From JAKFYM01 sp964416595 (GTDB lineage Bacteria > Bdellovibrionota > UBA1018 > CAIPTA01), in contig CAYQES010000023.1 in assembly GCA_964416595.1 (NCBI GenBank), forward strand, positions 1 to 49,818: a stretch of DNA of 49,818 nt, written 5' to 3'. Below, in pieces: positions 25,965 through 34,667 of this stretch. Each line of letters opens with the position of its first letter. Within the stretch, counting starts at the first letter, position 1. The position numbers were made by a program, and so were the translations under genes. Under the pieces are notes generated by a model. It made no database searches. It was not told the origin of the DNA and saw nothing but the letters and a program-made list of their open reading frames with translations.

Positions 25965-26993
25965 ATGGATATGGAGCGATTTGAGAGTCGAAAAGCCGAT
26001 CATTTGCGGCTTGCATTGGATCCGGCCATGGAGGCGGAGAATGTATTTTCGTGCGTACGCCTGCGCCACGAAGCTCTGCCAGAATTAAACTTTAGTGAAG
26101 TACTGCTGGAAACGGCTTTTTGGAAATTTAAAGCTGCGGCCCCCTTTTTTATTAGCTCCATGACAGCCGGCCACCATCAGGGAGAAAACGTAAATCTTAC
26201 CCTAGCGCGCGTGGCCTCCCGCCGCCGTTGGCCCATGGGAGTGGGATCCCAACGTAGGGAACTGAGTGACCCTAATGCCAAAGAAGAATGGAAACGCCTC
26301 AGGCAGTCGGCGCCCCGGGCCTTTCTCTTAAGCAATTTAGGCTTATCGCAACTCGTGCTCACGCCTCTTAGTAAAGTGCTCGCCTTAGTAGAAGCACTAG
26401 AGGCGGGTGGCATTTTTATCCACGCCAATGCCATGCAAGAGGCCTTGCAACCCGAAGGCACTCCGCAATTTAAGGGCGGAATCAAAGCCTTAGAAAAACT
26501 TTGTAAATCCAGCCCCGTGCCCGTGATCTTGAAAGAAACCGGTTGTGGTTTCTCGAGCGAAACTTTGCAAAAAATCAAAAACATTGGCCTCGCCGCCATC
26601 GATGTGAGCGGCTATGGCGGCACCCACTGGGGCAGAATTGAAGGCGGCCGTGCGCCCGCAAATAGCCCCCAACGGGCCGCAGCCCTCACCTTTGCCAGCT
26701 GGGGAGAAAACACCGTGGATAGCCTTTTGGCCGCTGGTAAAATGGGCAATAGCCGCCTTGAAATTTGGGCCAGCGGTGGGGTACGGTCTGGGCTAGACGC
26801 AGCAAAGGCCATTGCCTTAGGGGCCAAAAAAGTAGGCTTTGCAAAACCTGCCTTGGAACACGCATTAAAGGGAGAGCGGGCCTTGGAAAATTGGATGGAC
26901 CAAATGGAGTTTGAGTTAAAAGTAGCGCTCTTTTGTTCCGGTTGCCGCACACCTGAAGCTTTGCGAAAGGGAAAACGATGGCAGAAAATCTAG
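25965..26993 (+). CDS. fni: type 2 isopentenyl-diphosphate delta-isomerase
   Basis: 342-residue FMN- and NADPH-dependent enzyme interconverting IPP and DMAPP. SRKADHLRLAL at the N-terminus is the family's R-K-x-D-H signature; FISSMTAGHH, MGVGSQRREL, LKETGCGFS, DVSGYGGTHW and ASGGVRSGLDAAKAIALGA supply the flavin/phosphate-binding barrel. First gene of the mevalonate operon; its 3' end overlaps the HMG-CoA reductase start by 16 bp. Confidence 0.95.
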   Translation: MDMERFESRKADHLRLALDPAMEAENVFSCVRLRHEALPELNFSEVLLETAFWKFKAAAPFFISSMTAGHHQGENVNLTLARVASRRRWPMGVGSQRRELSDPNAKEEWKRLRQSAPRAFLLSNLGLSQLVLTPLSKVLALVEALEAGGIFIHANAMQEALQPEGTPQFKGGIKALEKLCKSSPVPVILKETGCGFSSETLQKIKNIGLAAIDVSGYGGTHWGRIEGGRAPANSPQRAAALTFASWGENTVDSLLAAGKMGNSRLEIWASGGVRSGLDAAKAIALGAKKVGFAKPALEHALKGERALENWMDQMEFELKVALFCSGCRTPEALRKGKRWQKI

Positions 26994-28282
26994 AAATTTT
27001 ATTCCAAGGATTTTCTAAATTATCCCGCGAAGAGCGGCTCGATCGCTTAAAAAGCATGAGTCATTTGAGTGATGAGGATTTAGATATCCTGGAAGGAAAA
27101 ATTCCTTTTGATCTGGATCTGGCGGAACATTTTGTAGAAAACTTGGTGGGCTCCTTTCCCCTGCCCTTAGGATTAGCCACCTATTTCCGCATCGACGGCC
27201 GGGATATTCCTATCCCCATGGCCATTGAAGAAACTTCCGTAGTGGCCGCCTGCAGCGGCACCGCCAAATGGGTGCGCTCCTTTGAAGGTAGCAGCCTTAC
27301 CACCGGCACCAAGGGCCGCACCATCATTGGCCAAATCCAATTTCCTTCTCTCACCGCAAGTGATGTGGTGCTGGAGATTTTGCGCAAACGGGAAAAAGAA
27401 TTGCTAGAAATCGCCAATTCCGTGGTGCCGGGCCTTGTGCAAAGGGGCGGTGGAGTAAAGCATTTAGAAACCCGGCGGGTTTCCCGCGTGGACGGGGGCG
27501 AGATGCTCGTTCTGCACGTGCATATGGATCCCTGCGACGCCATGGGCGCCAACCTCATCAACCAGGTGTGCGAAGCCTTAAAGCCATTCCTGGCAAGCTG
27601 GACGGGCGAAAAAATCGGCCTCTGCATTCTCTCCAATTTGGTGGACTCAAAACTCACCTGGGCCGAATTAAGAATTCCTGGCATCGATCCAGACATCGGC
27701 CACGGCATCCAAGAAGCGTCTATTTTTGCCGAATCGGATCCCTACCGGGCTGCCACCCACAATAAAGGCGTGATGAACGGCATCGATCCCTTACTGATTG
27801 CCACGGGTAACGATTGGCGGGCCGTGGAAGCGGGTGTGCATGCGTATTGTAGCCGCCTGGGCCGCTACCAACCTGTAACAAAATGGCGCGTGGAAAATGG
27901 CGCTTTGGTGGGCCGCTTCGAGGCTCCCCTCGTGGTTGGCACCGTGGGTGGTGTAACGAAGCTTCACCCCACGGCCCAAATTTGTTTACGAATCCTCGGC
28001 GTAAAACACGCCGAAGAGTTATCCCGCATCACGGCTGCCGTGGGACTCATGCAAAACCTAGGGGCTTTAAGAGCCCTTTCTACCGTGGGTATCGTGAAGG
28101 GTCATATGAGTTTGCACGCCACAAATTTGGCCATCGCCGCGGGAGCCCGCCCCAGTGAAATGGCCCTTCTCAGGGAAAAACTTCTAGGTGCATTGAAACG
28201 GGAAAAAACCATCACCATGACTCGAGCCCGGGAACTCTTGGATCGCCTCCGTGGGGAGCTCCCCAGTGCGGATCCCCAGTAA
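26978..28282 (+). CDS. mvaA: hydroxymethylglutaryl-CoA reductase, class II (degradative-type sequence)
   Basis: 434 residues that look like class II HMG-CoA reductases: FSKLSREERLDRL start, ENLVGSFPLPLGLATYFRI, VPMAIEETSVVAACSGTAKW, HVHMDPCDAMGANLINQVCE, and NDWRAVEAGVHAYCSRLG in the later half. It makes mevalonate from HMG-CoA with NAD(P)H, in the cytoplasm. Class II forms are found in bacteria and archaea and are usually NADH-preferring, though the cofactor choice cannot be read here. Overlaps fni (16 bp) and the next GHMP kinase (17 bp). Confidence 0.94.
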   Translation: MAENLEILFQGFSKLSREERLDRLKSMSHLSDEDLDILEGKIPFDLDLAEHFVENLVGSFPLPLGLATYFRIDGRDIPIPMAIEETSVVAACSGTAKWVRSFEGSSLTTGTKGRTIIGQIQFPSLTASDVVLEILRKREKELLEIANSVVPGLVQRGGGVKHLETRRVSRVDGGEMLVLHVHMDPCDAMGANLINQVCEALKPFLASWTGEKIGLCILSNLVDSKLTWAELRIPGIDPDIGHGIQEASIFAESDPYRAATHNKGVMNGIDPLLIATGNDWRAVEAGVHAYCSRLGRYQPVTKWRVENGALVGRFEAPLVVGTVGGVTKLHPTAQICLRILGVKHAEELSRITAAVGLMQNLGALRALSTVGIVKGHMSLHATNLAIAAGARPSEMALLREKLLGALKREKTITMTRARELLDRLRGELPSADPQ

Positions 28283-29024
28283 AACCTATATCCTCGGCGA
28301 ATATGGCGTGCTTGTGGGCGGTCCAGCTCTCGTGCTTTGCCATGGCCCTTATTTTGAAACCACTTCCGGCACGAGTTCTTTTCATCCCAAATCCCCTGCA
28401 GGATTGGCTGCCCAAAAATTAGGGCGTAGTCCTCCGGGTTTTGTGGATCCCCATGGAGGCCGGGGGGGGTTTGGCGGATCCGGCGCAGAATTTTTGAGTG
28501 TGCTCGGAAAAAACTCTTTTTCAGAACAAGAAAGTTGGCAGGCCTGGGAGCTCTATCGCTCTTTACAGGCCCAAGGTAGTGGCATCGATGTGCTGGCCCA
28601 AGCCTATGGCACAGGGAAAGATCCTGTGCTTTTGCACATTGATCAAAAGTCTAAAACCATCCAAGCCGTGAAATCCCACCTTGGTCTTACTCTTTGGCTC
28701 CATGCCACTGGCCAGAAAATTCCTACCCACGCGCATTTGGAAAGTTTGAACCTTGAATCTTTAACGGAATTAGCGCTGGTCGCCCAAGAAGGTATTCTTG
28801 CGCTTGAGCAAAACGATAAAAAACGTTTTCTTCGCTCCCTCAACAGCTTTCGGGAAACCCAAGAAAAATTAGGTCTCGTGGCTGAGTCTACAAAAGACGC
28901 GGCGCAGAATGCCCAGAGAAATGGAGTGGAAGCCGTGAAGGGCTGCGGAGCCCTCGGGGCCGATGTGCTCTTAAGCACGGGGAAAATCGATTCTTTGGTT
29001 GAGGTAGCCCGCTTCGAGTTATAG
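28266..29024 (+). CDS. GHMP kinase, probable phosphomevalonate kinase
   Basis: 252 residues from the GTG at 28266, which has GGGGAG seven bases upstream; the GTG at 28251 lacks an SD. The N-terminus RIPSKTYILGEYGVLVGGPA is the GHMP kinase strand-loop. The ATP-phosphate loop is atypical: GGRGGFGGSGAEF in place of P-x-x-x-GLGSSAA. The C-terminal GCGALGADVLLSTG resembles motif 3 (GxGxGG). Since isomerase, reductase, decarboxylase and mevalonate kinase all flank it, phosphorylation of mevalonate-5-phosphate is the missing step; the role is inferred from context. It overlaps mvaA by 17 bp and is 9 bp ahead of mvaD. Confidence 0.82.
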   Translation: MRIPSKTYILGEYGVLVGGPALVLCHGPYFETTSGTSSFHPKSPAGLAAQKLGRSPPGFVDPHGGRGGFGGSGAEFLSVLGKNSFSEQESWQAWELYRSLQAQGSGIDVLAQAYGTGKDPVLLHIDQKSKTIQAVKSHLGLTLWLHATGQKIPTHAHLESLNLESLTELALVAQEGILALEQNDKKRFLRSLNSFRETQEKLGLVAESTKDAAQNAQRNGVEAVKGCGALGADVLLSTGKIDSLVEVARFEL

Positions 29025-29033
29025 AACCCTCCT

Positions 29034-29960
29034 ATGCGTTGGCAAGATTCGGCTCCCTCCAATATTGCGCTCATTAAATACATGGGCAAAGAAAGCGGTA
29101 ACCAAGCCGTGAACGGCAGTTTATCGCTTACCTTGGAAAACTTTCGCACCTTTGTGGAGCTAGAAAAAAAAGGGAGCTCTGACGTCTGGCAGCCCCTGCC
29201 CGATTGCGCTCCCCTAAGGGCCGAATCCACCGGGCGCTTTGTGGCTTTTTTCCAAAAATTAAAACAAGCTGCAGGAATCACGGACTCCTTCGAAATCCGC
29301 TCAGGAAACAATTTTCCAAGTGATGCGGGGCTTGCGAGTTCGGCTTCCAGTTTTGCGGCGCTCACAAAAACTGCCTTGAAAGCTTTTGCAGAAATAAAAG
29401 GCACATCGGTTCCATCTGCCTTAGAAATGGCCCGGGTGAGCCGCACGGGATCCGGCAGCTCTTGCCGCTCTTTTTTTTCTCCCTGGTGCCGCTGGGAGGG
29501 GGAAGACGTTCGCGCCGTCTCCGGAAACTTGCCCCCCTTAGTGGATCTTGTGGCCGTGATCGATAGCGGTTTTAAAAAAGTTTCAAGTTCCGAGGCCCAT
29601 CAAAGAGTGCGCACATCCCCTCTTTTTCAGGATCGGGTGCCCCGGGCCCAAAAACGTTTGGCACTTTTGGAAACCGCTTTACAAGAAGGAAGCTTCCGGC
29701 GAGTGGCAGAAATTTCCTGGGAAGAACTGTGGGATATGCATAGCCTCTTCCACACGAGCCAGCCGCCCTTCTTTTATTTTGCCCCGGAAACTTTGGCGCT
29801 TCTACGCTGGGCGGAAAATCGCTGGGAGAAAAAAACAGGACCCATCACCACGATTGATGCTGGTCCCAATGTTCATTTCCTTGTGCCAGCTTCAGAAGCC
29901 GAAGAGTATAGAAAAGAAATCAGCGCCATCCCCGGCGTAAGAATATTGGAGAGCCGTTGA
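29034..29960 (+). CDS. mvaD: diphosphomevalonate decarboxylase
   Basis: 308-residue GHMP enzyme yielding IPP from mevalonate-5-diphosphate. APSNIALIKYMGK at the N-terminus, then NNFPSDAGLASSASSFAAL (about 93-111; P-loop) and TGSGSSCRSFFSPW, the characteristic decarboxylase motif. TIDAGPNVHFL near the C-terminus is family-typical. In the family the catalytic Asp lies in the last strand segments; TIDAG is a candidate. Its last codons overlap the TTG start of mvk by 4 bp. Confidence 0.94.
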   Translation: MRWQDSAPSNIALIKYMGKESGNQAVNGSLSLTLENFRTFVELEKKGSSDVWQPLPDCAPLRAESTGRFVAFFQKLKQAAGITDSFEIRSGNNFPSDAGLASSASSFAALTKTALKAFAEIKGTSVPSALEMARVSRTGSGSSCRSFFSPWCRWEGEDVRAVSGNLPPLVDLVAVIDSGFKKVSSSEAHQRVRTSPLFQDRVPRAQKRLALLETALQEGSFRRVAEISWEELWDMHSLFHTSQPPFFYFAPETLALLRWAENRWEKKTGPITTIDAGPNVHFLVPASEAEEYRKEISAIPGVRILESR

Positions 29961-30784
29961 ACGTTTTTGGTAAATGCATACTCGCGGGCGAACATGCCGT
30001 AGTGCGGGGCCACCGGGCTCTCGTGACTCCGCTTTTTAGTCGCTCGCTCACGCTGAACTGGGAGCGCTCCAGTAAACCAGACATTGAAATTTCTGGCCCC
30101 TTGGCTGAACCCTTTCTCTTAGCCCTGCAAAAAGCCCAAGAAACCTGGGCCCTAAAAAACGGCTGGAAATTTTCTCTCCACAGCAATATTCCTCCCCGGG
30201 CGGGCCTCGGCAGTTCTGCGGCTTTATCGGTGGCCATTGCCCAATTTCTGGTGCAGGAAAAAATCGCCGATGAAGAAATTTATTCTTTAGGTTTAGAGCT
30301 CGAAAATCTTTTTCACGGAAAATCGAGTGGCATCGATGTGGCCGCCGTTTTAGCAACCGCCCCGATTTTTTTCCAAGCAGGAAAAGCTACTCCTCTTGAG
30401 TCGTCTTGGCGTCCGAGCCTTTATCTTTTTGATAGCGGCCTGCGCTCCCCCACCAAAGCCGCCGTGGAAAAAGTGATGAAGCTTGCACGCGTGGATTTAG
30501 ATGCACAAATGGAAGATTCGGTAGCGAAACTGGAAGTGGCATTCCAGCGAGAAGATCTTTCTTTGCTGGCAGCAGCCTTTGAACAAGCGAGCGACTGCTT
30601 TAAAAGCTGGGAGCTCATTCCCCAAGTCATGCAAGAACAAATGGAAACCTTACGTAAAAGGGGAGCGCTCGCCGCAAAACCCACGGGCTCTGGGGACGGC
30701 GGTTTTATTTTAAGCGTTTGGGAAAAAACTCCACCACGGGATTTAGGGCTGATTCCCGTTTTTTCTACTTCGGTGGATTCTTAA
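29957..30784 (+). CDS. mvk: mevalonate kinase
   Basis: 275 residues starting at a TTG (29957) that overlaps the mvaD stop (TTGA), with GGAG five bases upstream. GHMP motifs: GKCILAGEHAVVRGHRAL at the N-terminus, PPRAGLGSSAALSVA at about 79-93, HGKSSGIDVAA and KPTGSGDGGFILS. This is the standard mevalonate 5-kinase layout, though shorter than animal or archaeal ones (about 310). Last gene of the operon; its 3' end overlaps the convergent 30765 gene by 20 bp. The TTG may lower output relative to the upstream genes. Confidence 0.92.
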   Translation: MNVFGKCILAGEHAVVRGHRALVTPLFSRSLTLNWERSSKPDIEISGPLAEPFLLALQKAQETWALKNGWKFSLHSNIPPRAGLGSSAALSVAIAQFLVQEKIADEEIYSLGLELENLFHGKSSGIDVAAVLATAPIFFQAGKATPLESSWRPSLYLFDSGLRSPTKAAVEKVMKLARVDLDAQMEDSVAKLEVAFQREDLSLLAAAFEQASDCFKSWELIPQVMQEQMETLRKRGALAAKPTGSGDGGFILSVWEKTPPRDLGLIPVFSTSVDS

Positions 30785-31172
30785 GGATCTCACGTAAAGA
30801 GGCTTCGTTATATTCGCCTTCCGTGAAAATCACTTTTAAGATCGTTCTTTCTTTTAAGCGTGTAAGCACACCCATTCCCCGCACAGCTTTTTCGAAGGTT
30901 AGTTTTAGTAAAAACCCCCCGGGGATTTCGCGGCTGGCTGGGTCCACCTGCACTTGTTGGAGCTTGCCAAACTCTGCGCGCCATTTTTCCAGGTCTGCTT
31001 TGATGCTATCTTCCTGAACCTTTAGGTACTCAGGGTCAAAAGCTGCGCGGCAAGATTCGGTCTGCAGCGGAGTGCCATAATTAAAATCTTCTAAAAAATC
31101 CAAAATGGAATCGGGAATCGTGGCGGGCAATAGGGCCAATTGTTGGCTCAAGGTCAGTTGTTTATCGGGCAT
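30765..31172 (-). CDS. conserved-looking cytoplasmic protein of unknown function
   Basis: 135 residues with no signal peptide or membrane segment. A strong Shine-Dalgarno (AAGGAGG) precedes ATG 31172. The sequence has natural, helix-strand-rich composition and lacks cysteine except for ESCRAAFD. No family is recognised. Convergent with mvk (20-bp overlap) and divergent from the flavin reductase gene. Confidence 0.72.
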   Translation of the reverse strand: MPDKQLTLSQQLALLPATIPDSILDFLEDFNYGTPLQTESCRAAFDPEYLKVQEDSIKADLEKWRAEFGKLQQVQVDPASREIPGGFLLKLTFEKAVRGMGVLTRLKERTILKVIFTEGEYNEASLREILKNPPK

Positions 31173-31219
31173 ACTTGCCTCCTTGCATGCTCCACCTTTT
31201 GTAAGGTAGCTTAAGGCCC

Positions 31220-31765
31220 ATGGAAAAAAAAGTATTAGGCCTATGTGGCAGTTTACGTGCAGATTCTTGGAATTTGAAGCTTCTTAAAAATTTCTTGAGC
31301 GAGATGGGGTCCAGTTACCATTCGCAAGTATGGCCAAGCCTCGAATTGCCCCTAATGAACGAAGATTTAGAGAAAAAACCTTTAGACGGCCGCATCACTT
31401 CCTGGCAAAAAGCCCTGAAAGCGGCACCTGTAGTGGTGATCGCTTCCCCCGAATACAATGGCTCCCTAAGCCCAGCCTTAAAAAATGCCATCGATTGGGC
31501 CACCCGCGGTGAGAACCTTTGGGTGGGTAAGATTGTGGTGTTGCTGAGCGCTTCCCCCGGCGCATTGGGCGGCGCCCGTGGACTCATTCATCTGAGAACC
31601 GTGTTGAGCGGCATCAAGGCCTGGGTGATTCCAGAACAGGTACAGTTGCCCATGGCAGATAAAGCTTTTGATGCGAGCGGCAAGCTCACGAATGAATCCA
31701 CGCGGAAACAGATTCATGGTGCTTTGGATTCCCTAGGGTCCTTTAGCGGTAAACTCCTAGGGTAA
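31220..31765 (+). CDS. NADPH-dependent FMN reductase family protein
   Basis: 181-residue flavodoxin-like fold. GLCGSLRADSWN at residues 7-18 binds the FMN phosphate; ASPEYNGSLSPALKNAIDW is the family signature. These proteins reduce FMN, quinones, azo dyes or chromate in the cytoplasm. The substrate cannot be told from sequence. Its 3' end overlaps the convergent trhO by 9 bp. Confidence 0.92.
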   Translation: MEKKVLGLCGSLRADSWNLKLLKNFLSEMGSSYHSQVWPSLELPLMNEDLEKKPLDGRITSWQKALKAAPVVVIASPEYNGSLSPALKNAIDWATRGENLWVGKIVVLLSASPGALGGARGLIHLRTVLSGIKAWVIPEQVQLPMADKAFDASGKLTNESTRKQIHGALDSLGSFSGKLLG

Positions 31766-32491
31766 ACGGTGACGGCCAAAGCTTTCGTTTGCCTGCTCGG
31801 AGCGGGCTTTCGGTTCTAGTTTTCCGTCAACGGCCAAGCGCCAGTCGAACACAAAACAATCCCCTTCGAAATACTCAGCTCCATATTGCTCGAAGTAGCG
31901 CAGTATTCCCCCGTCCAGTTGGTACACTTCCTCGGCACCCAATTTTTGCAACACCATCGCCGCTTTTTCGCAGCGAATGCCACCCGTGCAGAAAGTAACG
32001 ATGGGTTGTTTGTTTTGAGAGAGCCACGCCTTAGCCTTATGGGCAAATTCCCGGGAAGAATCGAGGTTTAAATCCGCGGCGCCCTGGAAAGTTCCTACTT
32101 TCACTTCATAGGCATTACGGGCGTCGAGCAGAGTGATGGGTTTTTTTTCCTCTATCCATTTTTTGAGTGTGGACGGCGGAATTCGCGGCGCTCCCTCTTG
32201 AGCAGGATTTACTGTGGCTCCCACAGAAATAATTTCTTTTTTTACTTTCACCAAAAAACGCTCGAAATAGTGACGATCCACCGCCACTTCCTTAAAATTT
32301 TCTACGCCGAGAGAGCATAGGAATTTTTTTAAGGGCTGGGCGTGGGCTTCGGTGCCCGTAAACATGCCATTGACGCCTTCGGGAGCGATAAGAAAAGTGC
32401 CCATGATTCCATTACCAAGAGCGCGAATTTTTTCCCGCACCTCTTGCGGATTCGGCATTGGGGAAAAATGGTAAAAGCTTACGTAGATCAA
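31757..32491 (-). CDS. trhO: tRNA uridine(34) hydroxylase, rhodanese-like (TrhO/YceA)
   Basis: 244 residues with an N-terminal acylphosphatase-like domain (about 1-90) and a rhodanese domain. TFCTGGIRCEKAA carries the family's active-site loop, with Cys168 and catalytic-type Cys174. TrhO makes ho5U at wobble U34 of tRNAs using oxygen. It is shorter than the E. coli enzyme (350), which is usual for the compact forms. The ATG at 32491 overlaps the stop of the DUF4105 gene (ATGA), so it is the second gene of a two-gene unit. Confidence 0.92.
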   Translation of the reverse strand: MIYVSFYHFSPMPNPQEVREKIRALGNGIMGTFLIAPEGVNGMFTGTEAHAQPLKKFLCSLGVENFKEVAVDRHYFERFLVKVKKEIISVGATVNPAQEGAPRIPPSTLKKWIEEKKPITLLDARNAYEVKVGTFQGAADLNLDSSREFAHKAKAWLSQNKQPIVTFCTGGIRCEKAAMVLQKLGAEEVYQLDGGILRYFEQYGAEYFEGDCFVFDWRLAVDGKLEPKARSEQANESFGRHRLP

Positions 32492-34260
32492 AAATACCTC
32501 AAAACTTTTAGGAGGCCTTCCCGCTGATTGCGATGCACTTCGCTCTCAAGCCGCAACTCCCAATTTTTACTCACATCTTGGTTGATACCAAGGCGTGCGC
32601 TGCGCTTTTGCCGCTTTTCTCCTAAGAGCCGGTAGCGCGCCTCTCCTTCTAACAAGACTCTAGCTCCAGGCCAAAGAGGAAATTGCATGCCGCCACTTGG
32701 CCCCACGCTCAAGCGATAATTGGGATCAAACACTCCCCCTACTTCTGCATCGATTTCCGCGAGAGCAAAAAACAAAAATGGACCTAAACGGGAAGCCACT
32801 CCCCAGCCCCCTTGTAAATAACCATAGAGGCAATGCCAGGCGGTGCAATCCATTTCCTTAGCCCGGGCAGCTCCCGTGCGGAAGGACCAAGCGGTGCGGG
32901 GAAACCAAGCTTCGAGGGGAGCTACGGATCTTAAGCGCAATAAATCAAAGCGCTCGAGAAAAAATCGTTTTTGCTCCAAGCGGAAACGAAAATCTCCCAT
33001 GGAAAGTTCACTATGGGGTTCCAAGCCCGTGGAGCGGGAAAGTAGATCATGGAGAGAAGCACGATAGGAGAATTCAGCGAAATTATTTTGTCGGTTCATT
33101 CCGTATGCGAGGGAGGCGCGATTTGTGAGATGGCCCGTTTCTGGAGGCAGCTCTTCGGGCACGGAAATATTGTAAGCGCCGGCACTGGCCCTTTGTTTTA
33201 AGAGTTGTTCTTCTTGTTTTTTCTCCTCGGGCGTGAGGTGTTTTCCTTCCGTACGGTAACGGAAAAGTTGGTAGGCGGCTTCTAAAACGGGCGCTTCACG
33301 GCCTAGCGGAATGGGCGTGTTTGGATTTTTTAGTAAATTTGCCACAACGCTTGTTTCACTCGAGGAAAGATTTTTTTTGTGCGCCTCGAGAATTTTTTGG
33401 CGAGAAGGCCGAAAGCGCGCTGTCTCGATCCAGCCCTTTTCTTTTAGGCGGCGGATTGTGTCCATGGGCACGGACCACAAGGGAAAAGCTTTCACAAGCT
33501 CTTGCCCAGGGCGCGCCACTTCCAAGAATTCTAAAAGATAATAAGAACAATTTTTGTGAAGGAAATAATAGGGAAAGTCCACATCCCTTAATTCCCAAGC
33601 GTGTGCCACGAGGATTTCTAGTTCTTGTTTGGTTACATTTAAAGAATAAATCCAAAAATCCCGGTTCTCCACCTGATTGTATTCTTTCACTTTGAGATAA
33701 AAAGGCGCAGTGGCGTAGCGGCCCTGGAATCCGCCCGTTAAACCATTCCACACATAACTAAAACCTCCGGAGCCTTCGGTATCTGCGCCGTAGTTTAAAG
33801 TGTAATGGAGGAGCTCTTGGGCATTGTTTTTAGGAAATTTTAAAAGCGTGTGGCCATACATGGAAGAAGGGCTATTAAGAAAGGCAGCCGCAAAAACCAA
33901 TTCAATGCCATCGGCGCTCACGGCATTTTTCCATTTTTCCCAGCGTTCGCAGATCTGGCCTTGGCCCACGGGCTTTTTATTGAAATAAATCGCCCGGGCT
34001 GGATAGCGGCAAGGGCCGTCTGGCTCTTGGAGAATTTTTTCTGTGGCCTCCCATTCAGCTTGGGGATTTTCGTGGCCGTTGGGGGTGAGGAAAAAAGCGC
34101 TGCTTTTTTGTTTGCTGGCTGGGGCCACGTTGGAGCTGGTGCCATCGTAGTGCAGAAGCGCGCGCCAGGAAGCGGAGTTCCAGGGAGCCGCGCTGTTTGG
34201 CGCGTTGCTTTGAGCGGGCTCAGCGGCGGCTAAAAGTGGCAGAAACAGGAGGGGCAGCAT
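32488..34260 (-). CDS. DUF4105 (Lnb N-terminal periplasmic domain) envelope protein
   Basis: 590 residues with an N-terminal signal peptide (cleavage about LLAAA|EP). The DUF4105 domain (about 80-260) has the hallmark SSMYGHTLLKF (His137) and FLHKNCSYYLLEFLE (Cys238), a His/Cys pair suggestive of a papain-related thiol active site. The C-terminal 250 residues contain alternating short strands rich in R, E, F and L and end in an aromatic residue (VLRYF), the pattern of an outer-membrane beta-barrel. The exact reaction is unknown in the literature I recall. Co-transcribed and overlapping with trhO, for which no functional reason is evident. Confidence 0.88.
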   Translation of the reverse strand: MLPLLFLPLLAAAEPAQSNAPNSAAPWNSASWRALLHYDGTSSNVAPASKQKSSAFFLTPNGHENPQAEWEATEKILQEPDGPCRYPARAIYFNKKPVGQGQICERWEKWKNAVSADGIELVFAAAFLNSPSSMYGHTLLKFPKNNAQELLHYTLNYGADTEGSGGFSYVWNGLTGGFQGRYATAPFYLKVKEYNQVENRDFWIYSLNVTKQELEILVAHAWELRDVDFPYYFLHKNCSYYLLEFLEVARPGQELVKAFPLWSVPMDTIRRLKEKGWIETARFRPSRQKILEAHKKNLSSSETSVVANLLKNPNTPIPLGREAPVLEAAYQLFRYRTEGKHLTPEEKKQEEQLLKQRASAGAYNISVPEELPPETGHLTNRASLAYGMNRQNNFAEFSYRASLHDLLSRSTGLEPHSELSMGDFRFRLEQKRFFLERFDLLRLRSVAPLEAWFPRTAWSFRTGAARAKEMDCTAWHCLYGYLQGGWGVASRLGPFLFFALAEIDAEVGGVFDPNYRLSVGPSGGMQFPLWPGARVLLEGEARYRLLGEKRQKRSARLGINQDVSKNWELRLESEVHRNQREGLLKVLRYF

Positions 34261-34611
34261 GGCCTATGGTTAGCAGATTCTGGAGTAGGAAAAAAGCTTT
34301 GGTCATGTAATGGGCTTATAGAAAAGTTTTTACTGATTAGATGGTTCGTGAATTGTAAAAGCTTGGACTATAAAAAAATCCTTTTCTATGTTTTTTAGTT
34401 GACGAATTTCTCCCTCTCTATTGTGTTTTTCAGGCAAAGATTTTTTTGTCTACATAGCTAGCCACGTGGATTGTTTTCTTGCCTAGGGGCAATGGTGTGG
34501 TGATGGCGCAGTCGCTTATTTTGTGAATGAAAAATTGGTCGAGTTCATTTCTTCGCGCCCCAAAGCCATGGCGTATCGGCTATCTTTGAAAAATGGCGAA
34601 CTGAACCACAC
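34261..34611. other. intergenic stretch without a confident gene
   Basis: The first 220 bases are AT-rich and hold nothing recognisable beyond likely promoter sequence for the leftward DUF4105 gene. From 34487 a + strand frame stays open for 55 codons with protein-like composition (GDGAVAYFVNEKLVEF, RPKAMAYRLSLKNGEL) but has no good start; it may be a gene remnant. Confidence 0.5.
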
Positions 34612-34643
34612 AAAAAAAAAGAGCCCCAGTTCCCTGGAGCTCT
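34612..34643 (-). terminator. Rho-independent terminator of the DUF3015 gene
   Basis: A 10-bp stem with one mismatch (AGAGCCCCAG, 34620-34629; CTGGAGCTCT, 34634-34643) and a TTCC loop, flanked by a run of nine A on the + strand (34612-34620), i.e. a T tract for leftward transcription. It is 25 bp beyond the gene's stop. A T run on the right side makes it potentially bidirectional. Confidence 0.85.
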
Positions 34644-34667
34644 TTTTCATCTAAACTATTTTAAAAA

